In this document: in pieces, positions 9,985 to 23,700 of the stretch | Position numbering within the stretch: the first letter of the stretch is position 1 | How the letters are laid out: every line of letters starts with the position of its first letter | Program-made: the position numbers and the translations under genes | The notes under the pieces: generated by a model | What the model was told of the DNA's origin: nothing | What the model saw: the letters and a program-made list of their open reading frames with translations, nothing else | Databases searched by the model: none | Source: Aquila chrysaetos chrysaetos | Taxonomy: Eukaryota; Chordata; Aves; Accipitriformes; Accipitridae | NCBI RefSeq assembly: GCF_900496995.4 | Contig: NC_044027.1 | Coordinates: 15,152,743-15,216,742 of the forward strand | Direction of reading: 5' to 3' | Length of the DNA: 64,000 nt

Positions 9985-12900
9985 CGCATCCAGAAGGCTC
10001 GGTCGGTTTGTTGTTGTGCGGGAGCCTACAAAAGGGTGGCTGAGGCCGAAAGCTGAAATGCGGCTTGGGGCGGGGGGTGTGTGGGGCAGCTGCTGAGCGT
10101 GGGGGAACAAGGATGGAGTTTGTGCGCTTTGGTGCTGGGCGAGCTTGTTGGGTAGGTTTAAAAAGATGTTGGGGGTTTTTTTTTTGTTGTTTGTTTGTTT
10201 AGGAAGCAGTTTTTCATCTCTGTGTGTGAGCAGATGTGCTGCAAGCTGGGGAAACCCTAATGCGGGTCCTGGGACACGTGTGCTGTGCATCTTCACCGGG
10301 GGGTGGTTTGCTTAGTAGTGTTGGTTGTGAACTATGAAGGTTTTTTTCGTTAAGGTGGTTGCGAACAACCCCTTGATCCCCAAAGTCAAAGCTGTCGCAA
10401 GGGGTTTGAATGAGCTGGGAGTTGTGGGTTTTGTTAGGAAAGTTGTTTTGTTTTGTTTCTGTCTTCTGAATATGCAAAAGGCGAGATACTCTTCTGAGTA
10501 TCAACTTATCAAATGTTTGTATATTGATGTTACTGATGTTGGGGGTGATAACATATAATGAACATAAATGTTTAGGACTTTAGTAATTTTGTTTCTTTCT
10601 AGGAACAGGTATTAAGTCTAAGCACATTGCAGTGTCTACATCATCTGCTGTAGTCTGCTTAGGGGGAGGGCATCCTGCCGCTTCCAGGACTGAATCAAGG
10701 TTTATAGTGGAAGTTTTGTTTGTGTTAAGCCTTGTCTTGCAGATGCACATGGGGCCTCCACTGGCCTGGGCTCTTTCATGATGTGTAATAGCTGGTCCCT
10801 GCCTTGGAGAGCCCAAGTTTGCAGAATCAGCTCCTGACGAGTAGATCTCTTGGATACGAACTGCATTTTCCATGTTCAGTTGGCACTGGGGTAGTTAAAC
10901 CCCAGTGTCCTAAAAGCTGGTGTTCTGGGCCAGGGACTGAGAAGTAAAGTCACCTGGAAGAGGTAGGGAGGAGGGAGTCTGAGACCATATTCTGAAACTG
11001 GAATTTAAAGAGGGGATGGAAAGTGATGGTTTCAGAATGATTTCTGTCTGAAAAGTTGAAGTAGCTCCCTGCATTTTTCACTCCAAATGAAGTATTGTAA
11101 ATGGGCTTGGGTTTTCTTAGGAGCACATCTGGGGTCCCCGAGAACTTTGTGGGTTCATCATGGGCAATGCTACTTCTTTCAGGACTGTGGCCTAAAAGGT
11201 TCTTCCTAGTTAGCAGAGTCTATTTTTGGGGTATGATAAACAAGACCTTTCCCATATGACCTCTTTGAAATGGTCTACTATTTTTCATGTTAAAAAGTTC
11301 AGATTAAAAATCATGCTGAGACAAATCACACATACTGTTTGAGATTGCTGTGTTTGTTTTTTGTTGGTGTGTGGTTTTTTTTTTTAATTACATGTTTTCT
11401 CAAGCCAGTATGAGTACATCTGCTGTTAGCTGTATTTTGGTTTTGTGCTTAAAAAAAAAGCATGTACATTTGATATGTACATTGAATATAACTTGGTTCC
11501 TTTTTTTTATTTGTTGGTTGGGTTTGCTTTCTGCATGGCTTGAGTAGGCTAGATGTCACACATTTTAGGATGCTTTCAGCAGTCTTCACTGATAAAATAT
11601 ATTTCTACATGACTTGAGCAGATACCTTTCCTTTAAAAAAAACCCCAAGTAATAAATAAACCACAAGTTTTATATAGGTTTCCGAAGTTGTCATTATATA
11701 GTGCCATGGTGCCTTGTTTTTTCTAAATTTGGAGAATTTTTATTGGGTTTTACAGTGCATTTTTGGATGAACCGTGGGCTTTTTCTTTTTTTTTTTTTTT
11801 TTTTGGTGTGTGCATGAGAGCTTAAAAGTGAAACTCAGCCAACTGGCTGAAGCTGGAAAAGTAAGTAAATAGTCCATACAAATGCTGGAAAGGAGATGCA
11901 GGGTTTAAAAGTATTTTAGTTTTAATAAATGTGACTAATGCTCCTAAAGAATTTTTATTAAAATGATTTAACTTTATAGTGACATTTTAATAAAGCCTTT
12001 TATTAAAGCTTTGTGTAAAACCTAACTTCAAAGGCTAATTTACTTGAACAACCTCCTTCTAAAAGTAAGGGTGGCATTAGAGTCCGTATTTGTCTTAATG
12101 CCTGACGCAGCGTGCCGTGGTATCTGATTGTGTGGTGGTATAAGGACAAACAATCCTCTGTCCTCGTGTGTGTGGCACTGATGCTTTTGCATAGGACCCA
12201 ATTCCTGCACTGCATCTTCCTTGTCCTGCAGGGTATCGCATCTGAGGTGCAGCTGGCAAAAATCAGGACCATGGTTTAGGCATGTCTGGTAGTCCCTCCA
12301 GTTTGCCTGAGCTGTACAGTACAGAGCATGTTAGATTACCCATTACAGAACTACCTGCCTATTTAAGATTCAAAAGTGTTGGTTGCTCAAGGCCTTCATT
12401 GTACTTACCTGAGTAATTGAAAGTATTTAAGGGCGAGCCAGGCTAACTTTTAAGTGCTGCTGCATTGAAAATAATAGTAAGCCGTTTTATTTTTCTTTGA
12501 TGATGATAGTCTGCACAAAGCGATTTTGCTATAGTGGCGTTTCCACTTGTAATTGTGTATTTTCTTGTTATAGGAATAGAAGCAATATGAACAGGAGAAA
12601 CTTACTGAATACAGGATGGTAACTTTAGGGGAGGGAGGGAGAGGGTTTATTCCAAGGGCTGGGCCTCTTTGGTCATCCCTGCTTCTCTTTACTAGATTCC
12701 TCATTTATTCTGTAACTTGGCAATGGGCATGTTGTCTCAGTATTAGGCCTTGCTCTTCAGCTAATCATGCCTTGTAAGTGGGTTTTGTTTTCCATGTGGC
12801 ACTTACTCATTCTCCTAATAGGTCAATAATTTCACAGCTCCTTATCACTAGTTTGTCATTTGGAACAGAAGAAATACAACTGTGAGTCTGTGGGGTATCA

Positions 12901-14639
12901 GACAATGAGGTGAAAGCACAGTGAACAGGTAAAGGCTGGGGAGTTACAGCTCTTTCCTTTGCAGAACATCTTCTAACTGCTGAAATTAAGTGACTTTGTT
13001 ATGAAAGTTGTGACAGCATGCTCCTGGAAAGCACCTTCTGAAGGGGGTTTTGCAGATACATCCAAAATCCATCTGGTTTGGTTAAAGAGTTGTTCTTTCA
13101 CACAGGAGGAAAAAATGAGGCTAAAGTGGGAGATTGTATTATAATGTTAAGCCTCACTGAAGTGTAGCTTGGGCTCGTTTTCAGTTAGTAACTTGTACTG
13201 GTATTCAGGATGTCTTCTGTGTGCATATGTGCTTCCTGTGCAGAATTAACTGAGAAGTTGCAGCTTACGAGCCCGTTATTTCAGAGCAAAGCTGTTTGGA
13301 TGTGTATAGCTGTAAATCCTGATCTCTTTTCTTTTTTTTTTTGGTCTGGGAGCATTGGGACCATAATTGAAGTGGACTGGAGGCTAGTCTAGTAGCCCAG
13401 AGTTGTTCTTATTTACCTGTGGCATTGATTGGTTGTGAAGCTGCTTGACTCTCAGTGCTGTGGGGTCTATGGGGACAGAAGGTGGTTTTGAGGTGTTAAA
13501 AGGTGTATGTGCAGTTTTGCAGGGGGTTGTTGTGCTTACAACAGTGTCTGTATTTTGCTTCTGAACACTTAAATTTTCAGGGAAGTGCTGGTAAACTGGA
13601 AGGGGCAAGAGAGCTTACTCTTTAAGAGACTAGGGGTATTAATTTGTACAGACGGGTGAAAACAATCATACCTTGAGTGAAAGGGAAGAGGTAATGGCCA
13701 GATTTGAAACATGCAAAAGTGAAAGAGGAGGTGAAGGTGAGCCAGGCTCAAGTGCGAAGAAATACAGGAAAAATGCCAGGAAGAAAGCAAGGACTTGCTA
13801 ACAGCACCCTAGGGTCTGGCCAAGAGGACAACTCTGTTGGACTGTAGTACTTCAAATGTCCACAGGGCTTCAATTAGCTGTTGGGAGCATCATCAATAGC
13901 CTTTGGATTTCAGGTGAATAGCACTTAAGAGGAGTAAACTGTATAGTATTTGCAGAGTTAGCACCCTGATGGAAGAGATTTGCTGGAGGAATCCTTCCTG
14001 GGTAGCCGTTGAGACATCTTGGACAGGAGTTGTAGTGATGGTGCTGCAAGGAGTGACTAGAGACAGGTTTGAAGAGCTTGCATTGGGACTTTGCCTCCCC
14101 CAGGCACTTCTTGTGTGGGAATATAGTAAATTTTTTGGAAGAGTTTTGCTGTGGGGTAGGTTCTTCAGCTATTCCTACCTGTATGTGGGCTGGGAGCCCA
14201 TACAAAAGCCTTGAGTGCTCTTGTTCAGAGTATGGAGTGGGCTGTGAAGCAGGCAGAGTAGGGACATGCTCAAGAAATGCTTCTTCATGGCTGGAATAGT
14301 ATCAAGTATGGTTTTATCTTGTTTCTGAAATAACCAAAGAATCAAGCTCCCACCTAGCAATTGAAACTTCACGAACCGTCATTTAGGAGCAGACTCACGA
14401 GATCTGAGTGTTATTACGGTGTTAGTGTTCTGCATCTGAGCAAAATGTCGCCTTTAGTGATGCCTGTGATCCTGTTGCAGTGAAAGCAGTGTATGGGGTG
14501 GTTCATTTAGGAGGTGTTCGCAGTGTTCCCCATCCCAGTACGCAGACCTGCTCCTTCAGAACTCCTCTGGAGCAGGGCTTCATTCTGTTGCCAGCCCCAC
14601 AGCGTTAGGAAGGCAGTGTGATTCAGAGGGTGGTTTCCA

Positions 14640-14760
14640 GCCCCAGAAAGTGGGAGATGAAGGGTCTGTTTCTTGCTCTGCCACTCAGCATAGCTGCAGA
14701 GTTCTGCGGTGTCATTTTCCTATTTGGAAAGTAGAAGTGGTGACGCTTACACACCTTGTC
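14640..14760 (+). mobile_element. MIR-like SINE remnant in PRRC2B intron 1
   Basis: TTTCTTGCTCTGCCACTCAG, then GTGTCATTTTCCTATTTGGA and AAGTAGAAGTGGTGACGCTT follow the MIR order of elements. It is diverged and its ends are approximate. Confidence 0.5.
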
Positions 14761-14880
14761 AGTTATGCACTGCAAATATCTATGTACATTAAAGCATCGG
14801 TGAAATGTTTTCACTTCCTGTCTGGTTCGGGGTAGTCCAGATGTCCTGTACATAGTCTGAGTTGCTTAGCTCTCCAGGAA

Positions 14881-14910
14881 ACCTAAAGCTACCTAAAGAT
14901 ACCTAAAGCT
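14881..14910 (+). repeat. 10-bp tandem repeat, three copies
   Basis: ACCTAAAG(C/A)T is repeated three times in register, with one substitution in the middle copy. It is intronic with no evident function. Confidence 0.85.
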
Positions 14911-16519
14911 CCTTTCTTCGGAGTACTGAATCACACCGCATGTAGTGTGGTTTCTTGCCAGTTTGTACCTGTGTCCTTTTCCCATCAGATTCTTGTTAGC
15001 TCCCTTGGCGTTCATTTGTAGTGCAAATGGCTCCTATGAATAGGCTTCCTGTAAGAAGAATTGCTGTGCAATGCTGCATTGCCCTAGTGTTGTTAAAATG
15101 GGGGAACCTGGAGGAATACTTCCTTGGAAGCTTCAACATCTGCAGTGTTTATGAACTGCAGGCTTGTCTGAACTGCTTGTAATCTTATTAATGGTTTGAA
15201 CCGGCTGCATCAGTCTTGATGGCTGTGGGAAATCAGAACTCTGATAGAGAAAGATCTGTTCAGCTCTTGCCAGGGCAGCTTTGTACCCTGCAGTGTGTGT
15301 GTTGGTGCTGGCCTGTCTGGCTGTAAAGGTGCCTGCCAGAGGAGCTCCCATCAGCGCCTTGGGGAGGAACAGGACTTGAGGGATCTGCACAGCAGGGGTG
15401 TACAGGAACTTCTCCGTTGTGTGTGCAGTGAGAGATTGGCATTTACTGCCTGCTGATTGATATCATTGGGTTTCATCTCTAGTCTTTCTCTTCATAAAGA
15501 TAACCTTTTGTGTATAACCTGAGTGGGAGCTGAGGCCCTGAAGTCAGCAGACAGCCTGAGAGTGTGGAGAGGTGTTACCAAAGCCCACATCTAGTAGAGA
15601 GGCTCATTGGCACAAGGTAAACACCCACCTCCCCGTTCCAGTGTGATCCTTCCTGAGACTGCAGAGAAAACATAGCTGCTTACTCAACAGCTGATGGCAT
15701 TTGTGTGGAAAGAGCTGTATCTGTTCCTGAAAACAGAACTTTTAACCTAAAGACTGCCAGCTTTGCTCTGATTTCATCTCTTGGAGCTGTGACACCTCTG
15801 ATTTCCTCTCTGCTTGTTGCTATAAAACCTATGTTCGCTGCTGAGAGATGGAACAAGTTGCTGAGCTTGGCACCAAGTGAAGGATTTGTGAAATGTTTGT
15901 GACTTGACTGGAAGAATTGCTCTGGTTGCTCCTCAGAATGCATCTGTTCTCTGGCAGCAGTGGATCACAGTCCTTCCACTTGTCCTTGCCCTGGCTGTGT
16001 AGGGCTCTCCAAGGTGAGCTACGTCTAAAGATTCGCAGGCTTACATTTGGGTTCTGGAGCTGGCAGCACAGGTGTTTCACCTATGCTGCTCTTGCTTTAT
16101 CTCACTTGGGTTATAGGGATATCATTGCTGTGATGATTTTTCAAAGTCTGTGTGGCAGAAGTGTCAGGACTAAGGGAATTTTACAACCTTAAAATGCAGT
16201 GGTGTTCAATTTAGTTGTTGGTGATGGAAGAGTCTTTGCCTTGAGCTGTCAGTCCTAAGACCCAGTACAGTGGCCTGAGAACAGTTGGTGCTTGCGTGGG
16301 TGCCTCCTGCCCTCGTGGGCTCCTCTGGAGCAGTGGGCAGGATTTGGTCCGCTTTCTGTGCCAGTGAGCAGTCTCTTCCACTGGAAGAAGTTGTTCTAGA
16401 CATGACGAGTGCTGTTGCAATGCATTCACTACTTGTTTGGCTCTCTACAACCTACGCCTTTGATCAAGAGCTGCATTTTCTTTGAGGGTCTTGGCAGTGC
16501 AGGTTTGGGTGGCTGGGGC

Positions 16520-16650
16520 AGAAGCCTGAGCTCTGGGACTTACAACACTGCCTACGGTGTTACTTGAGCAAACTGTTTCTCTGCCTTGGTTACACAGCCT
16601 GTAAAATAGGATTGATAGTACCAGCCCTGCTACCCATCAGGAGATCCCTA
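16520..16650 (+). mobile_element. MIR-like SINE remnant in PRRC2B intron 1
   Basis: The order of words resembles a MIR SINE: GAGCAAACTGTTTCTCTGCC, then TTACACAGCCTGTAAAATAG, then GATTGATAGTACC. It is heavily diverged, as expected of an amniote-old element. Ends are approximate. Confidence 0.55.
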
Positions 16651-17588
16651 CTAGCTACTTGCAGCCTGTTATTGTTACTCAGATACCTAAATGCCCAGTT
16701 TACCTTACAGTTCAGCTGAATGTTGCCAGGAGCTTTCTGAACAAGTTTTGCCAACAGAGCATTATGCCAGGGATTTGTTTTGTATTTGGATTTAAATTGC
16801 ATGCTCGTGATCAGCCTCCTTGCTTTGGCGTTGAGGGAACAGGATGTTGTATCTGTGTATTCTCCCTGGACATTCAGATCTCAGAGGAACGCGAGCAGGG
16901 CAGAGTGGAAGGCAGAATCGCTTTGGAGGCTGTAGGTAGTGTGCTTCAGCTCTGGGCCTTGGTTGTGGAGGAGCCAGAGCATAAGTACAACTCTAAGGGT
17001 AAAGATTTGCACTTGAATATGAACGCTCCTTTGTGCAGGCAGCTCGTGGGGATCACTAGGTCACTTCCCTTTCCTCTTGTACTGGAGTGATTGGGGTCTG
17101 GATTTGTTGAGGCCACAGGTAGTTCTTGCTGAACTGAGCTGCTCTGTCCTCTGTGGGTTTTGCCTCTGAAATGTGAAACAGCAAAGAAATATGCTCCTTT
17201 ATTTCTGTTGTCTCTTGCTGCGGAAGTGTCTACAGGAGGTCATGGCTTCTGAGCCTGGTGAGGTTCATAGATAGGTGCATCAGAGTCAATTCATGCTGGA
17301 TCTTGTCTCATTTAACACCTTTATGGCCTGGATGAGAGGGCAACAAGTGTGATGTTGGTAGTTGGTGTTTCCAGGTTGCTCCATGTGAGATACCTTGCTG
17401 CCTCCCTGCAGTAATCAGCTCTTGATTCTGAGGGGTATGAAAGCCCTGCAGCACTTCCTCTTGGGTTAGAGATACAGTTATTCCTTCCTGACAAGCTGAC
17501 GCCAATGGGTCAGTTCCTTCTTTATGGCATGATGGGGCAGATGGGCAGAAAACTGGCTCTGTTTCTCTGGAGGGCTGTTGTAGTGCAT

Positions 17589-18686
17589 TGGGTTTGTGTG
17601 GCATGGTTTTGGTAGCAGGGGTGGCTACAGGGGTGGCTTCTGTGAGAAGCTGCTAGAAGCTTCCCCCGTGTCCGACAGAGCCAATGCCAGCCGGCTCCAA
17701 GATGGACCCACTGCTGGCCAAGGCCAAGCCAATCAGCAACAGTGGTAGCGCCTCTGGGATAACATATTTAAGAAGGGAAAAAAGTTGCTGAGAACAGAAA
17801 CTGCAGCTGGAGAGAGGAGTGAGAACATGTAAGAGAAACGACCCTGCAGACACCAAGGTCAGTGAAGAAGGAGGGGGAGGAGGTGCTCTAGGCACCAGAG
17901 CAGAGATTCCCCTGCAGCCTGTGGGGAAGACCACGGTGAGGCAGGCTGTTCCCCTGCAGCCTGTGGAGGACCCCACGTCGGAGCAGGTGGATGCCTGAAG
18001 GAGGCTGTGACCCCATGGGAAGCCGATGCTGGAGGAGGCTCCTGGCAGGACCTGTGGACCCATGGAGGGAGGAGCCCATGGCGGAGCAAGTTTGCTGGCA
18101 GGACGTGTGACCCCGCGGGGGACCCACGCTGGAGCAGTGTGCTCCTGAAGGACTGCGTGCTGTGGAAGGGACCCGCGCTGGAGCAGTTCATGAAGAACTG
18201 CAGCCCATGGGAGGGACTCACGTTGCAGAAGTTCATGGAGAACTGTCTCTAGTGGGAGGGACCCCACGCTGGAGCAGGGGAAGAGTGAGGAGTCCTCCCA
18301 CTGAGGAGGAAGGAGTGGCAGAGGCAATGTGTGATGAACTGACCGCAAACCCCATTCCCTGTCCCCCTGTGCTGCTGTGGCGGGGGGTAGGTAGAGAATT
18401 TGGGAGTGAAGCTGTGCTCGGGAAGAAGGGAGGGGTGGGGGGAAGGTGTTTTAAGATTTGGTTTTATTTCTCACTACCGTACTCTGGTTTGGTTGGTAAT
18501 AAATTGTTAATTTTTCTCAAGTTGAATCTGCTTTGCCTGTGATGGTAATTAGTGAGTGATCTGTCCCTGTCCTTATCTCGACTTGAGCCTTTCTTTATAT
18601 TTTCTCTCCACTGTCCAGTTGAGGAGGGTGAGTTACAGAGCAGCTTTGGTGGGCACCTGGCACCCAGCCAGGGTCAACCCACCACA
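17589..18686 (+). mobile_element. Solo LTR of a second avian endogenous retrovirus family, about 1.1 kb, in PRRC2B intron 1
   Basis: It runs from TGGGTTTGTGTGGCATGG to GGGTCAACCCACCACA, the ends of a long avian LTR type I recognise. Inside are a TATA-like ATATTTAAG (about 17,764), repeated CCCCTGCAGCCTGTGG blocks (about 17,909 and 17,953), repeated GGAGCAG/TTCATG(A/G)AGAACTG blocks (18,120-18,250), and an AATAAA signal (about 18,500) followed by a T-rich stretch. No internal retroviral genes are present. Orientation matches PRRC2B. A clear target-site duplication was not found, so the left end may be 17,589 or 17,595. Confidence 0.85.
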
Positions 18687-20692
18687 TGTAGACAGACACT
18701 CCTGTCAAGGAAAGAATTAACTGCACACCTTGGGTTTTCTGCTGCTTGGAAAGGAGGGGGAGTTTTGTGAGCACAGGCTCTTGCAAGTACTTTCTGTGGG
18801 CTGTGAACCAGCTTTCTGACTGGATTTTTTTTGCTCTGTGCCATAGTCTTGCATCCTCAGGATGAAGTATTTCTTATCTTTGTCTGCATCCTCAATTACT
18901 GGAGGTCAGGGCTCCTTTCCAGGGTGTGGCATTGTCTGTCCAGCCCTTACAGAAAGGACCACAGAATTTGTTAATGTGTTTGTGTACATACAGTTGAGGT
19001 CTTCTCCAGACTCCAGTCTGCTTTATCTGTTTTACAGTAAGTTACAAATCCACCCTTTCTGGCTGCCTTTGCCTGCCTGCCTTCCCAGCATTGGGAAAGC
19101 TGTTTAGCAGAGGAGTGAGGCTTCTGTATTTTACAGGCCAAACCTGAGATCAGAAAGATCTGTTTTCTCTAGAACTGTGCAGTGATTCAGTAACAGTAGT
19201 TGTGATTCCCAACCTGTTGGTACGTTTATAAGAGGGGGCAGCAGGTGAGCTTGGTGAAGACAGAGTTGAGAAAATGAGGTCAGGTCATCTTACAGGACGT
19301 GCCCTTTATTCCCCCCTGTTGTCATGTTTTATCTTTGCCTGTAGAGCTCCACTCCACAGAGTTAATGATAGATACGCTGTCCAGAAGACACTGCCTCTCC
19401 TTCTCACCTTCTTGCTGCATGTCTCAAATCCAGGGTGGCTTGGCTTAGAGAGGCCTGATGATGGGGCTGGCCAGTGGGCAAGTCTTCTGGCAGACAGCCT
19501 CCAACAGTATTACTCAGCTAACAGCATACCTCTGCAATAAATCATGGGAGATGTGATCCTGGTCTCCCATTCCCTGTCTTTACAGGGAGACAAGGTTCAT
19601 GGGAGATGCAGAGAGAAGCTGGAATTGTGCAGAATTAAAAGAACTGGTACTGCCAAATAGACCTATTCAGCTAAGCAAGGAGGGTCCCTCCTTATGAATC
19701 AGGAGCTGTCTTTGCTACGGGGTGTCTACCTTTTCTCTGCACTGCAGACTGCTAACTTGCTTCTCCCTGTTTGGCAGGATTTGGTGCCACATTCAGGGTC
19801 TTGGCAGGCCCTTTTTCAGGTGTACCAACAAATCTTGGCAGCTCCCTCTGGAAACAACGTGATAGAACAACAGCAAGCATTTTCTTGTGGCCTAGACTCT
19901 TGCTACAGCCTCTGCCTGCTGCACAGCTCTTCTGCATTGATCCTGTTGACTTTGTACTTGGATGCTGATATTCTCGTATTGCTCCCCTCCTTACTAAGCA
20001 GTCTCCTAGGAACCAAATGCTCATCTGGTCCCTTCCCCGCTAGGCTGATGGTCCCTGCCTGGCCCAAACAGGGCTTCTACAGGATGTAAGTGCATCTGGC
20101 ACCGAGTCCCTAGGACAGCTGGTCACAGTTTCACCAGAGCTCTTCCAAGGGCAGCCAGTGGTGTCTTTCATCGCTGAGGCAGGTGGCGACTGTTTCACAA
20201 ATAGGTGATTCTTTGGTGCGACATGTTCCAGGAGACCAGTAGTGGTGTCTCCCTGTTGACAGATAAATGTTTAGCAATGAGAAGTGCCAGCAAAATTGAC
20301 CGTGTGTATTTAAAGAAAAGTGAACATCACTAATCTTCTGTAAAACTATACTATGTTTTTTAAAAGGTTTCACATTATCAGTAACATTAGAAACCACAAT
20401 AGATCTCAGTTTAACATCAGCGCCAAACACGTCTCTTTTTTGAAAGTACAGTTCAGCTTTTGCAACCTGTGAGTTTCTGAACAATTTGTATAAAATTTCA
20501 GGTCAAAAATCTTCCTGCTTCTGGAGAAAAGCCTTTTCACTGTTAATCTCCATCCTGTTGCTTTGTTTTGTGTTTGTGACTGCTGCTGTGAAGTGAGCAA
20601 GGAGTGAAGGTCTGCAGCGGTCTCGGGTCCTTTGCCCGAGTGATTGTGCTCAGTGTAGAGCTCAGTGGTGTGCGAGTATCTGAAGTGATTCC

Positions 20693-20713
20693 TTCGTGTG
20701 TGTGTGTGTGTGT
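20693..20713 (+). repeat. (GT)n microsatellite in PRRC2B intron 1
   Basis: A short run of about ten GT units in intron 1. Confidence 0.8.
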
Positions 20714-23700
20714 TACCTTTCATAAATCTGTTTGCCCTGCTCAATTAAGGCTGGCTAACTTCCAGGTATTCAAGCTCCATTGAAGTCTTGTGAATAAAAC
20801 ACCGGCAGCCCAGCCTCCTTCATACACAGATTTACAAAGAGCTTTGCAGACAATCCCGTTTGTCAGGAGTCTCTCCCTTTGGCTGTGTTTTCAGCTTGGG
20901 GGTTTCCAGTTGTTACCAGTGCCAGTAACTCAAGGTTTTCACATGGCTTTTTTTGCAGGACAGGCTCCCTGTGCTTGGTAGATCCCTGCTGTAGCTCCAA
21001 GACTTGCATGCCCTGGCACTTAAAATGTCACTGCTGCTCTCTGGATTAGAACATACCCCTTTAAAAGGCAGTTAGACGGGGTCAACACGCAAACATCAAG
21101 TCCAGGGAAACATGATGTGGACATGAAGACTCCTGTGTAGCGGAGCGCTCTGCCCAGGAGCTGATTCTGGTGCAGTTATTTGTACCTTGGGCTCTCAAAT
21201 GTAACTGGTCATATTGCAGTGTTTTCTGATTCCTCTGAGACACTCAGTATTTTGTACTTTGGTGCTGTCCCTGGATATTACAGGAGGTGTTGCTAGTCCT
21301 GTGAACTAGAAGAGCTAAGCTCCATGCTAAAACCGATAGCGAACCTTCCCCCAAAGACTGCTATAAACCCAGAGAGAAACCTTGCAGAAATGCTGGTGGT
21401 GGGTTTTTGATTTCTCTATAACAGAGAATAATGCTTTCTTCAGGGTCAGCTATCGGACATGGTAACCCTGAGCACAGGCTAGAGGCTTTGCTGAGGCTGT
21501 CAGTTTTCAGTTTTCAGCATTGGCATGTGCCTTCTGGTTCTAGCTCTCCTAATAATAAGCTTGCAGGCTGGCAGTTCAATTCTTAATGAACTTGATTTTT
21601 ATCAGAAATGGCTTTGCTCTGCAAGACTGGGAGGCCTTGATGATCCCTGCCTGGATCCCCTGCTTGACTGTGTGATGGGAAAATCATCCAGTGTCGTGAC
21701 AGCCTTGGGAGTCCCTGTGGCCTCTCTGAAGTGCTGTGGGTGACCTGGGTGCCGAGTGATCCCTCTGGCCAGTAACACCCATGGACTGGTTCAGATCTGC
21801 AGCTGGCTGCTGTCAGGAGGGACAGGCAGCAGGGTCCTGCCTACGGGATGGCGCTGAGGGGCCTCAGTGCTGCTGCAGCCTCTTTGCACAGTGACTGTAT
21901 GGAAAGTGCCTCACCTCTCCATGGACTTGTTTTCCCCTTTGGAGTGCACACATAACATACAAACAAAGCTGTGTTTCACGTTTTCAGCTTCAAAGCGTTG
22001 AAGGAGTTCAAAGAAAATTTCATTTATCCAGACAGCAGTTGTGGCTGTCCCAGAAAGTTTGACAAGGGGCTTTATCCCGATGTGTCCCCAGCTCCTCTGC
22101 TCTGAAGTGGTTGTTTATTCCTCCTGCACGCTTTTAATGATACAAGATGTAATCAAGAGGCAGCTGAGACCCAGTTACATAACTGGTTGTCAGGGTTTCT
22201 CTTTGGCAGCGTTACCCTGCATGCTGTTTGCATGCTGACTTTCAGGAACTTGGGGATTTTCTGTTAACCGGCTAACTCCTGAACCTGATGTGGTAGTTCT
22301 TTTTTTTTTTCTCTCTCTGATGCCTACTAATTGTGTTTGGTTTGAGTTTTCTAAACCTCAGAGTGGACTTTATTGCTTGGGATTGTGTGAGGTTGGTACA
22401 GGATTGACGTGGTCTGGATAAACCCCGAGCCACGCTCCCTCTGCAAGGCTCAATACACCTGTAAGAGCAGGTGGCTGTGCTCTTGCCAGCGTAGCTGAGG
22501 ACTGGTGTGCAGCACCCTCTGCTCTTCCCTCTGGTCCGAGGCTCCCCACAACTCTGTCAGTTCAAACAGGTCATTGTTCTCAGTCCAGCTTCTACTTTCC
22601 TGCCAAGTCTGTGCTAATCAGTGTTTTTTTCTCCCTTTCTCTTTTATGTGTGTCCTACTAATAAAAATACAGTGGAAATGGGCAAGTGAGGGAGGAGCTA
22701 TTGTTTTCTTTGGTGCATGGTGACCATCTGAGCAAAGATTGAATCAGGCTGGAGCCCAAGATCTGTTTGCTACTCTGCGGGAAAAGGTGCCTCAAGAGCG
22801 TGGGCCAGCCCTGTGGCCTCTGCAGGCCTTTGTGCTGCAGCCCCGTGTGGTGGTCCAGCAAAGGTGGCTGTGAGGGCCTCCTTGTGGAGCTCGGTGTTTT
22901 TCCTGAGCATCCTGTGGATGCTGTTACTGAGTGACAGAAAATGATTTTCTTCCTCTGTCCCTGATCATGCTGCTTGCTGCCTAGCATACAGAGTCCACAG
23001 CTTCTTGCTCCTGGCAGGCCTGGTTTAAATCCTGCAATGGAAGAATGAACGCTGCGTGGTGCCAGGTTTATTGGTCAGGAACTTGCCCCCTGGCAGCAGC
23101 CTTTAGATGAGCTTTACTCAGCTAGTTGCAGATCACGGTACAGTCTCAAACTGGCTGTATCCAACATGTTTGTGGTCTGTGCTTTATTTTGTACATAATG
23201 CGTGATGGACTAATCCTCTTAACTGGAAATCGTGTTTGATAAGGCCTTGCTGGTGGAAGTTGTAGCCTCTGGTCAGATACAGTTTCTTTCAAAGAGTGAT
23301 TTCTGACTGCGTTTGAAACATGCTTTCGTCTGGATGAGTTTCAGAAAGGGTGAAGGGTGCGAAGGTCCAATATATATATATCATTTTGTTGCTCCGACAC
23401 AGAGTTGCAACCCTAAGATGGACCTAGCAGATGGTATAATAAAACTGCCAGCAGTTTTAGGCTTGAAGTGGAAGCTTTACAACCAGAAATCTAGAAATCT
23501 AAATTATGTGTGAAAAGGTTAGATTGAGCTCCTAGATTTGAGAAAATTTAGAACAGAGAATTATGCTTGAAAAAATGAAAGAAAGGTCCATTGAAACTAA
23601 GCAAAGTTTCTTTTGTGACATCCAAGTGGACCTACAGTGTGTGCATTCCCCATGTTTCAGCTTTGTCCTAGGCTCCAAGAGCCAAAAAGTGAAAGTGAAG

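Noticed and set aside
8688..9989. Very long open frames on both strands in the CpG island (one over 400 codons on the minus strand)
   Set aside because: High GC content removes stop codons; the peptides are Pro/Gly/Arg homopolymer mixtures with no domain and all frames are open together.
17653..18348. 231-codon minus-strand frame
   Set aside because: It lies inside the solo LTR on the opposite strand and is explained by that repeat.
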